From CAYTLQ01 sp964438715 (GTDB lineage Bacteria > Bacteroidota > Ignavibacteria > Ignavibacteriales > Ignavibacteriaceae): 9,254 bases of DNA. The notes under the pieces were generated by a model, which was not told the origin of the DNA, made no database searches, and saw only the letters and a program-made list of their open reading frames with translations. A program made the translations under genes and the position numbers. The stretch covers positions 1-9,254 of the forward strand of contig CAYTLQ010000292.1 of assembly GCA_964438715.1 (NCBI GenBank). Reading direction: 5' to 3'. Of this stretch, positions 1 through 5,968 are shown piece after piece. Positions within the stretch are counted from its first letter, which is position 1, and every line of letters begins with the position of its first letter.

Positions 1-1
1 G

Positions 2-151
2 TATATATCTATGGTTGTCGCTTATTCTGTCACGGTACTGTTTATAGAGTGTACTGCCCTTCAGCCGGTATGTCTCTGCGATTTCGTGTATGCTTATTGC
101 TTTACTCCCGATTTTCTTCGCTAAAAAAAAATGCAAACTCTCTGCTGAGTT
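2..151 (-). CDS. ISAon1/ISL3-type transposase catalytic ORF, 5' fragment cut by the window edge
   Basis: A second - strand frame, offset by +1 from the first transposase ORF, is open from just after a TGA at 152-154 to the window edge. Past the T run it reads FFLAKKIGSKAISIHEIAE followed by a YRLKGSTLYKQYRDRISD block, which resembles the beginning of ISAon1 DDE transposases (an FFLAK start followed by a helix-turn-helix-like stretch and a QYKEQISD-like block). No ATG exists in this frame before the conserved part; the only candidate is a TTG at 134-136. The catalytic DDE residues would lie beyond position 1. Expression may come from slippage at the T9 run (123-131) or from reinitiation at TTG. 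It is partial because of the window, not necessarily broken. Confidence 0.55.
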
Positions 152-467
152 TCACTCCTTCTGCATTTATCTCCATCGGTCGCAGATATATGCCCGGCTC
201 TCCTTCTATCTTCCATTTCCTCCGCCTGTACTCAAGCACTGTTTTTCTGCCTCGTATCGGAAAATCCAGTATCCTCTTTACACGATATCCTTTCTGTCTC
301 ATTCGTTTCCCTTCAAATCCCGTTGGAATTTTGTTCTTTTCTGTTAGTTCGATATGATAAACCTCTCCGAAATCTTCAGTGCTTCCTTCTTCATAAAAAT
401 TTGTTATCTCAAAGTCTTCTAATGTACCGGGGGGTAAAAACTTTCCAATGAATTGTTCCGCTTTCAT
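102..467 (-). CDS. ISAon1-family transposase, N-terminal region protein
   Basis: This is a 121-residue protein resembling the short first ORF of ISAon1-type elements. The recognisable signs are an opening of the type LLPPG-LEDFEIT (here residues 10-23), a middle block EKNKIP-GFEGKRMRQKG, the strongly characteristic DFPIRGRKTVLEYRRRKW (residues 68-85) and an ending in REFAFFF. In this family the first ORF supplies the N-terminal, DNA-binding part of the transposase. The start ATG (465-467) is preceded by AAGGAGA at a normal distance. The frame ends at TAA (102-104), shortly after a run of nine T (123-131 on the - strand), where the next frame takes over. Whether it is made alone or mostly as a fused product is not decidable here. 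The family call rests on remembered motifs rather than an alignment. Confidence 0.75.
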   Translation of the reverse strand: MKAEQFIGKFLPPGTLEDFEITNFYEEGSTEDFGEVYHIELTEKNKIPTGFEGKRMRQKGYRVKRILDFPIRGRKTVLEYRRRKWKIEGEPGIYLRPMEINAEGVKLSREFAFFFSEENRE

Positions 468-509
468 ATTTTTCTCTCCTTTTTTCCACTAAAATCTATT
501 CTTTTGCCA

Positions 510-528
510 CCTTTTTTTCAAGTGAACC
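510..528 (-). repeat. putative terminal inverted repeat of the IS
   Basis: Reading the - strand inward from 528 gives GGTTCACTTGAAAAAAAGG, followed by TGGCAAAAG and, about 40 bases later, the transposase start codon. GG at the tip followed by an A-rich stretch is the usual look of ISL3-family ends, and the short distance to the transposase start fits. The partner repeat is outside the window, so the exact boundary is an inference. Confidence 0.4.
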
Positions 529-578
529 TATTATTAACGAAACTTTAATGTTAAGATTACCATTTTAGTAATTTTTAT

Positions 579-610
579 TTTGCTTTTATAGCCCATCTTT
601 TATAAGTTTG
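579..610 (+). promoter_or_regulatory. Bacteroidota-type promoter candidate for the ACIII operon
   Basis: TTTG at 579-582 and TAAGTTTG at 603-610 are separated by 20 bases. This agrees with the primary sigma factor consensus of Bacteroidota (TTTG at about -33, TAnnTTTG at about -7, spacer near 19-21). Transcription would start about 5-10 bases after 610, leaving a leader of roughly 110 bases before actA. It is the only good match I found in 529-728. In an AT-rich stretch a chance match is possible, and it depends on the host really using this sigma type. Confidence 0.5.
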
Positions 611-621
611 AAAGATTGATA

Positions 622-649
622 AGGAATTTTATTAAGAGGTAAAATTCCT
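622..649 (+). repeat. perfect 9-bp inverted repeat in the actA leader (operator or 5' UTR hairpin)
   Basis: AGGAATTTT (622-630) and AAAATTCCT (641-649) are exact reverse complements separated by 10 bases. The repeat begins 11 bases after the promoter -7 element, so it sits at or just after the expected start of transcription. Two readings are possible: a binding site for a dimeric regulator that controls the respiratory operon, or a weak hairpin at the 5' end of the mRNA. There is no T-run directly after it, so it is not a typical terminator. I do not recognise it as the site of a known regulator. Confidence 0.45.
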
Positions 650-728
650 ATTTGGTTGATCTTCCTTCATTTCAAGAATTATTAAAAAAGTCGAAAAGAT
701 TTGTCGTACTTTTTCACAAAGGTAAATA

Positions 729-1298
729 ATGTCAAATAGTTTTTTGGATTATCTGCTGAGAATCCGTTTACCGCTTACCATATTTGTAGTAATACTTTCC
801 TTTACTCTCACATACTTTCTTTCCAGAGCTGAACGCGATGGAGTTGGGTATGCACCGGACCAGCCGATAGCATTTTCGCATGCACTACATGCCGGCCAGA
901 TGGGAATTGATTGCCAATATTGCCACACAGAAGTTGAAAAATCACGCCATGCCGGAATTCCACAGGTAGCTACATGTATGAATTGTCATAGTGTGGCAAG
1001 AAAAGACAGACCTCAGATTATTAAACTAACACAATATTACAACAAGGGTACTTTGCTTCCATGGAAGAGGATACACAAAGTACCTGACTATGCTTATTTT
1101 AACCATAGTGTTCATGTTAATAAGGGTATTGAATGTGCATCGTGCCACGGAGATGTTGCGCAGATGGAAAAAGTTGCTCAGGTGAATCCGTTTACTATGG
1201 GCGCATGTCTTGAATGCCACAGAAATCCCGAAGCTAAGATGCCATACTTAAAGAATCCCAAAAAGGGCCCCGATTATTGCTGGGCTTGCCACCGCTAA
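729..1298 (+). CDS. actA: ACIII subunit A, membrane-anchored pentahaem cytochrome c
   Basis: ActA carries electrons in the periplasmic part of alternative complex III and, by family knowledge, helps pass them from the ActB Fe-S clusters toward the electron acceptor. The 189-residue protein has one N-terminal membrane helix (about residues 14-31) that acts as an uncleaved anchor, and five CxxCH haem c sites: C62-H66, C83-H87, C136-H140, C160-H164 and C184-H188. Additional histidines (H51, H54, H74, H116, H126, H129) are candidates for distal haem ligands. Size, one anchor and five haems match the ActA family. The ATG at 729 follows AAAGG (718-722) at 6 bases. It is the first gene of the operon, with a 12-base gap to the next. 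No oddities are seen. Confidence 0.93.
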   Translation: MSNSFLDYLLRIRLPLTIFVVILSFTLTYFLSRAERDGVGYAPDQPIAFSHALHAGQMGIDCQYCHTEVEKSRHAGIPQVATCMNCHSVARKDRPQIIKLTQYYNKGTLLPWKRIHKVPDYAYFNHSVHVNKGIECASCHGDVAQMEKVAQVNPFTMGACLECHRNPEAKMPYLKNPKKGPDYCWACHR

Positions 1299-1304
1299 AA
1301 AGGA
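1299..1304 (+). promoter_or_regulatory. ribosome binding site deciding the start of the small Tat-like ORF
   Basis: AAAGGA, 6 bases before the ATG at 1311, favours that ATG over the in-frame TTG at 1305, which would overlap the site almost directly. It lies right after the actA stop codon. Confidence 0.6.
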
Positions 1305-1310
1305 TTGGTT

Positions 1311-1493
1311 ATGGAGAAAAAAACTCTATTTACAAGAAAGAATTTTATTCAACTATCAGGTATTGCTGCTGCAGGGATTTTTTTGCAAAAATTAGGCGGT
1401 AACATAGTAAATTATTTCTCACCAAAGGTAAATGTACCAAAAGTGAAGATCAACCCGCATGCAGTGAAAAGAGAAAACCGAGGTGATAATTAA
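1311..1493 (+). CDS. small Tat-like membrane or exported protein between actA and actB, function unknown
   Basis: This is a 60-residue protein that I cannot assign to a named ACIII subunit. The N-terminus looks like a twin-arginine signal with Lys in place of the second Arg (T8-R9-K10-N11-F12-I13), followed by a hydrophobic stretch of about residues 13-28 (IQLSGIAAAGIFLQKL). The rest is short, basic and rich in Val, Pro and Asn, ending with a KINPHAVKRENR-like tail; it has no Cys. It could be a single-helix accessory subunit, or a small Tat substrate that aids assembly of ActB. Small Tat-signal ORFs also occur beside formate dehydrogenase genes, so a comparable role is possible, but this is analogy only. 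The position supports a real gene: 12 bases after actA, a good ribosome site, and its TAA overlaps the ActB start as TAATG. Confidence 0.7.
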   Translation: MEKKTLFTRKNFIQLSGIAAAGIFLQKLGGNIVNYFSPKVNVPKVKINPHAVKRENRGDN

Positions 1494-4400
1494 TGGCTGA
1501 GCAGATGAATCCATCAAATCAGAAAAATGACCAACAGCCGGATCCGCATTACTGGCGTAGTTTTGAAGAATTATACAGAGATCCGGAAACTATAAAAAAT
1601 CAGCATAATGAATTCAGGGATGGAGTAAAAGATGACTTTGACCCATCAAAAGATTTGTCAGGAATTTCGCGCAGAAAATTTCTTGCATTACTGGGAGCTT
1701 CAGCGGCTCTGGCCGGCGCAGGTTGCTCCGATTATAGAGACAAGGGCGAAATAGTTCCTTACAACAGAAAACCTGAAGAAATAACTCTTGGTAAACCGAA
1801 TTATTATGCATCCAGTTGTACAGCTTGTTCCAATGGCTGTGGCATTCTGATTAAAACAAGAGAAGGCCGTCCAATTAAAGTTGATGGAAATCCTGAACAT
1901 CCAATAAACAAAGGAAAAATTTGTTCTATCGGGCAGGCTCATGTACTTAATCTGTATGACCCGGCACGACTCACCAAACCAATGGTGAAAAACGGTGGTT
2001 CACTCAATGAAACCACCTGGAATAAAGCCGATCAAAGTATAATTGCTAAATTAAAATCTGTTGGTTCTAAAGAAATTGCAATAATTACAGGAACTGTAAT
2101 TTCACCAACATTTAAAAAAGTTCTTGATGAATTTCAAACTGCATATCCAACTGCTAAGGTTTATCAGTACGAACAATTCAATAACAGCGCCGGTAACTCT
2201 GCCTGGGTGAAATTATACGGCAATTCCCCGCGTCCTGTTATAGCATGGGATAAGGCCAAGGTTATACTTTCTCTTGAGGGTGATTTTTTAGGTAAAGATG
2301 GAAATAGTGTAGAACAAAACCGACTATATGCAACAACCAGAAATGTTGAAGATTTGAAGAATTTCAGTCGGCTCTATGTAATTGAAGGTGCACTTTCCCT
2401 GACAGGTATGAATTCTGATTATCGCATCCCACTTGCTCCAAATAATCAGTTCGAGTTCGTAATGTCGCTTATTAATGAGATAGTTGTCAAAAAAGGTGCT
2501 GGAGAAGGAAGCCTTGTGGGAGCACTTGCTTCGGCATCGGCATCCTATTCTCTTGAAGCTTTTGCAAAAGAACACTCATTGCCTGTTAAGACATTGGAAC
2601 TGCTGGTAGCGGACTTAATTGCTAATAAAGGCGCGGGTGTTGTTTATGGTGGCAAAATTCTCGACGAAAACACACAGATAGCGGTACTTGCCCTGAATGA
2701 TGTACTTGGAAATACACGGTTATACACCAACAGTTCTTTCGTTTCACTTTTACCCGAAACAAGCACTCAGGATTTGGCTAATCTGGTTCAGAAAATGAAA
2801 GCCGGTGGTGTTGCTGTGGTGCTTCATGTAAATACTAATCCCGTATTTACCTTCCCGGCTCAGCTTGGTTATGCTGAAGCATTAAAGAAAGTTGAGACCA
2901 GAATTTCTCTTTCAGAATTTGAGAATGAAACATCGGTATTGTGTAATTATGTTCTCCCATTGAATCATGATTTCGAATCATGGGGTGATGTTAAAACACG
3001 GACGGGAGTTAATGGATTACAGCAACCTGTAATTTCTCCATTGTACGATACCCGGCAAAAGGAAGCGGTCATTTTAGTCTGGACAAAGGCTGATGCAGCT
3101 TCATACACAGAGAACATTTATCATCAATACTTAAAGAATAACTGGCAGTCTGCTGTTTATTCCGTAGTAAGTCCTGTAGCCAATTTTGAAAAATTCTGGA
3201 ACTCTGCTCTACACGACGGATTTATTGTTGAAAAAAATGTAACTTCTGCTACTCTTTCCGCAAGTGCATCGGCACTTGCAGGACTTACGAATGCATCAGG
3301 TAAAGGAATGGTATTGGTTGTAAGCGAGAGTTATTCCCTGAAAGATGGTCGTTTTGCAAATAATGGTTGGCTTCAGGAACTTCCTCATCCGGTATCAAAA
3401 GTTACCTGGGACAATTATGCGGCAATTTCAGAAAAGACCGCAAAGAAAATAGGTGTTAAAACTAATGATGTAATTGAGATTTCCGCAGGCGGAAAGAAAA
3501 AGACCCTACCGGTACTGGTTCAACCCGGGTCAGCCGATAATGTAGTATGGGTTGAGGCTGGTTATGGACGAGTAAATGGACCTGTTGTGGCAGTTCAGGT
3601 AGGAACAAATGTTAATGATTTTGTTCATTTGAACAGCGCTTCGCCATTTTTTATTTCCGGAGTTACTATATCAAAGGTTTCAGGCAGTTATACTTTATCC
3701 TCAACACAGGATCATCATTCTTATGATGATGAAATGGTAAAAGACCTCCATCGAACCAGAGAAATTATTCGTGAGGGTACAGTTGCAAAGTACTTAGCCG
3801 ATAAACATTTCCTGCATTCTGGTAAAAAACATGAGCCCGTAAATATGTACACTGAATTTGAGTATAATGAGGTTAAATGGGGTATGTCCATTGATCTCAA
3901 TAAATGTACAGGGTGTGGAGAATGTATAATAGCCTGCAATGTTGAGAACAATATCCCGGTAGTTGGCAAGGAGCAGGTAAGAATCGGAAGAGAAATGCAC
4001 TGGCTACGGGTTGATCGTTATTATTCCGGTACTCCGGAAAATCCAAAGGTTAGCACTCAGCCGATGCTATGTCAGCATTGTGATCAGGCGCCTTGTGAAA
4101 ATGTATGCCCTGTTGTAGCGACCAACCATAGTCCTGATGGATTAAATCAAATGGTTTATAACAGATGTGTCGGTACCCGTTACTGTTCTAATAACTGCCC
4201 TTACAAGGTACGCAGGTTTAATTTTTATAATTTCCGCAACCAATTTGCTGATGGCGTTTACGAAGCTCCATCTATGGCGCTGGCGGCAAACCCTGAAGTA
4301 ACAATCCGTTCGCGTGGTGTTATGGAAAAATGTACATTTTGCGTACACAGAATTTCTGATGGAAGAGCTGTTGCTACTCAGAAAGGTGAAACATTTACCG

Positions 4401-4597
4401 GCGCCGGAATAACAACCGCCTGCCAGGATGCGTGTGGAACGGATGCTATTGTTTTTGGAAATCTTAATGATAAAAATTCCAAAGTGGCGAAGTTGCGCGA
4501 CCATGAGTTGGGATATGTTGTGCTTGAAGAGCTTAACATACGCCCCAATGTTACCTATATTGCCAAACTCAGAAATACTCATTCGGAGGAAGTGTAA
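1493..4597 (+). CDS. actB: ACIII subunit B, molybdopterin-oxidoreductase-like and Fe-S cluster protein
   Basis: ActB is the large periplasmic subunit of ACIII and holds the Fe-S wire between the quinol site in ActC and the haems. The 1034 residues show, in order: an extended leader with YWRSFEELYRDPE (residues 20-32) before a Tat motif SRRKFL (59-64) and a hydrophobic stretch ending at C78; a molybdopterin-oxidoreductase-like domain (about 100-750) with C109, C112, C116 and C144; and a four-cluster ferredoxin-type domain (about 790-1015) with C805/808/811/815, C860/863/868/872, C892/898/902, C947/950 and C977/981. In CVGTRYC (892-898) a Thr occupies the place of a usual cluster cysteine, consistent with the one [3Fe-4S] known in ActB. 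C78 could be lipidated, but Gly at -3 (GAGC) is an imperfect lipobox. The ATG overlaps the preceding stop by one base; GAGG (1480-1483) serves as the ribosome site. Family knowledge says that the molybdopterin-like domain has no cofactor. Confidence 0.93.
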   Translation: MAEQMNPSNQKNDQQPDPHYWRSFEELYRDPETIKNQHNEFRDGVKDDFDPSKDLSGISRRKFLALLGASAALAGAGCSDYRDKGEIVPYNRKPEEITLGKPNYYASSCTACSNGCGILIKTREGRPIKVDGNPEHPINKGKICSIGQAHVLNLYDPARLTKPMVKNGGSLNETTWNKADQSIIAKLKSVGSKEIAIITGTVISPTFKKVLDEFQTAYPTAKVYQYEQFNNSAGNSAWVKLYGNSPRPVIAWDKAKVILSLEGDFLGKDGNSVEQNRLYATTRNVEDLKNFSRLYVIEGALSLTGMNSDYRIPLAPNNQFEFVMSLINEIVVKKGAGEGSLVGALASASASYSLEAFAKEHSLPVKTLELLVADLIANKGAGVVYGGKILDENTQIAVLALNDVLGNTRLYTNSSFVSLLPETSTQDLANLVQKMKAGGVAVVLHVNTNPVFTFPAQLGYAEALKKVETRISLSEFENETSVLCNYVLPLNHDFESWGDVKTRTGVNGLQQPVISPLYDTRQKEAVILVWTKADAASYTENIYHQYLKNNWQSAVYSVVSPVANFEKFWNSALHDGFIVEKNVTSATLSASASALAGLTNASGKGMVLVVSESYSLKDGRFANNGWLQELPHPVSKVTWDNYAAISEKTAKKIGVKTNDVIEISAGGKKKTLPVLVQPGSADNVVWVEAGYGRVNGPVVAVQVGTNVNDFVHLNSASPFFISGVTISKVSGSYTLSSTQDHHSYDDEMVKDLHRTREIIREGTVAKYLADKHFLHSGKKHEPVNMYTEFEYNEVKWGMSIDLNKCTGCGECIIACNVENNIPVVGKEQVRIGREMHWLRVDRYYSGTPENPKVSTQPMLCQHCDQAPCENVCPVVATNHSPDGLNQMVYNRCVGTRYCSNNCPYKVRRFNFYNFRNQFADGVYEAPSMALAANPEVTIRSRGVMEKCTFCVHRISDGRAVATQKGETFTGAGITTACQDACGTDAIVFGNLNDKNSKVAKLRDHELGYVVLEELNIRPNVTYIAKLRNTHSEEV
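4585..4590 (+). promoter_or_regulatory. strong ribosome binding site supporting the GTG start of actC
   Basis: GGAGGA lies inside the end of actB, 7 bases before GTG at 4598. The next in-frame ATG (4682) would remove the first 28 residues, including the PVVEG-type N-terminus usual in ActC, so GTG is preferred. Confidence 0.7.
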
Positions 4598-5968
4598 GTG
4601 AATATTGATTACTCGCGTGAACTGCCTGTTGTTGAAGGGCGGTTAACGCTGCAGCAAATCGAGGACCTCATTGCTAAACCAATGAGCGAAAAACCCGATA
4701 AGAAATTTTTTATTGCCATAAGTATCACCGGTACGCTTTTACTTTTTGGCGCTGTTTGCCTCGCATTGACATTTTATTATGGAACCGGTCTTTGGGGAAA
4801 CAATCAGCCAATAGGTTGGGCTTTTGATATTGTTAACTTTGTGTTTTGGGTTGGTATTGGTCATGCCGGAACACTTATATCTGCAATTTTGTTTCTCCTT
4901 CGTCAAAAATGGCGTACCGGAATTGCCCGATTTGCCGAGGCTATGACAATCTTTGCAGTTATGTGCGCAGCCTTGTTCCCAACAATTCACACCGGTCGTC
5001 CCTGGTTGGATGGTTATCTTTTACCATATCCTAATCAACATAGCCTTTGGGTGAATTTCACTTCACCATTGCTCTGGGATGTTTTCGCAGTCTCGACATA
5101 TTTTACTGTGTCACTCGTTTTCTGGTATGTAGGTCTTATCCCTGATTTCGCTACCATGAGAGACCGTACCTCCGCAGGAATAAAAAAAGTAATTTATTCT
5201 ATCTTTTCTCTTGGCTGGAGGCATTCACATCGTAACTGGCAACATTATGAGAAAGCTTATATGCTTCTCGCAGGTTTTGCAACTCCGCTGGTACTCTCGG
5301 TACATACGATAGTGAGTTTTGACTTTGCAGTTTCCATATTACCGGGTTGGCATGCAACTATCTTTCCGCCGTACTTCGTTGCAGGTGCAATTTTTTCCGG
5401 ATTTGCCATGGTGGTAACCGTATTAATTTTTGTAAGAAAGGTTTTCAACCTCGAGCATATCATTACTCTTGACCACTTTGATAAAATGAACAAAGTTATT
5501 CTGGCAACCGGTATGATGGTTGGGTATGCTTATGGAATGGAATTTTTTATAGCTTGGTACAGCGGAATACCAACTGAAACATTTGTGTTTATTAATCGAG
5601 CCTTCGGTCCGTATGCCTGGGCTTATTGGATTATGGTAAGTTGCAATGTTATTTTTCCACAATTTTTCTGGGTTCGGAAAATCAGACGCAACATTCCGGC
5701 TATGTTGATAATTGCCATACTTGTGAATGTTGGAATGTGGTTCGAAAGATTTGTTATTACCGTAACTTCTTTACATAGGGATTTTCTCCCAAGTTCTTGG
5801 GGGTATTATACTCCTACTTTATATGATACAGGTATTCTCATCGGAAGCTTTGGTTTATTCTTCACTTTAGTTCTTCTCTTCACCAAGGCTTTACCGGTAG
5901 TTTCCATTGCAGAGGTTAAAGCTGTAGCCGATGGAGCACAGCCATCACATCACGGAGACCATCATTAA
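4598..5968 (+). CDS. actC: ACIII subunit C, NrfD-type integral membrane quinol-oxidising subunit
   Basis: ActC is the NrfD/PsrC-like subunit that binds menaquinol at the periplasmic side of the membrane and gives electrons to ActB; it is also thought to take part in proton movement. The 456 residues contain about ten membrane helices (roughly 38-62, 75-101, 112-130, 155-180, 222-247, 257-281, 299-322, 337-358, 367-390, 411-432). Conserved-looking stretches are WVGIGHAGTLISA (84-96), HTGRPW (131-136), HTIVSFDFAVSILPGWHAT (236-254) and MEFFIAWYSG (314-323). The soluble N-terminus with LPVVEG is typical of ActC. The short C-terminus ends in a His-rich tail, HHGDHH. The start is GTG directly after the actB stop with no gap, backed by GGAGGA. 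Its stop overlaps the next ATG by one base. Confidence 0.93.
   Translation: MNIDYSRELPVVEGRLTLQQIEDLIAKPMSEKPDKKFFIAISITGTLLLFGAVCLALTFYYGTGLWGNNQPIGWAFDIVNFVFWVGIGHAGTLISAILFLLRQKWRTGIARFAEAMTIFAVMCAALFPTIHTGRPWLDGYLLPYPNQHSLWVNFTSPLLWDVFAVSTYFTVSLVFWYVGLIPDFATMRDRTSAGIKKVIYSIFSLGWRHSHRNWQHYEKAYMLLAGFATPLVLSVHTIVSFDFAVSILPGWHATIFPPYFVAGAIFSGFAMVVTVLIFVRKVFNLEHIITLDHFDKMNKVILATGMMVGYAYGMEFFIAWYSGIPTETFVFINRAFGPYAWAYWIMVSCNVIFPQFFWVRKIRRNIPAMLIIAILVNVGMWFERFVITVTSLHRDFLPSSWGYYTPTLYDTGILIGSFGLFFTLVLLFTKALPVVSIAEVKAVADGAQPSHHGDHH

Larger units (their letters stand above)
1..528 (-). mobile_element. ISAon1/ISL3-type insertion sequence, one end (partial)
   Basis: The leftmost part of the window is the start region of an insertion sequence read on the - strand; the rest lies beyond position 1. 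Two transposase reading frames are seen (102-467 and 2-151) whose protein sequences resemble the ISAon1-family N-terminal protein and the start of its DDE transposase, a group common in Bacteroidota. The outer end is placed near 528 because the - strand there reads GGTTCACTTGAAAAAAAGG, which looks like an ISL3-family terminal inverted repeat (typically beginning GG-TCT followed by an A-rich stretch). The opposite end is not in the window, so the repeat and the target duplication (usually 8 bp in ISL3; here it would be the AT-rich octamer 529-536) cannot be confirmed. The element is divergent from the respiratory operon. Confidence 0.6.

Noticed and set aside
49..357. Plus-strand frames of about 85-102 residues opposite the transposase
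   Set aside because: Low-complexity, Ser/Phe/Leu-rich translations lying antisense to the recognisable transposase ORF; no ribosome site or family resemblance.
622..649. Inverted repeat in the leader as a rho-independent terminator of the IS or upstream gene
   Set aside because: The stem is AT-rich, the loop is 10 bases and no T run follows on either strand; the flanking transcription is divergent, so a terminator is not expected here.
1305..1310. TTG at 1305 as start of the small Tat-like ORF
   Set aside because: It almost touches the ribosome site AAAGGA (1299-1304); the ATG at 1311 has normal spacing.
4142..4582. A 146-residue minus-strand frame inside actB
   Set aside because: It lies antisense to the Cys-rich Fe-S domain of actB, which is clearly coding; the translation has no recognisable features.
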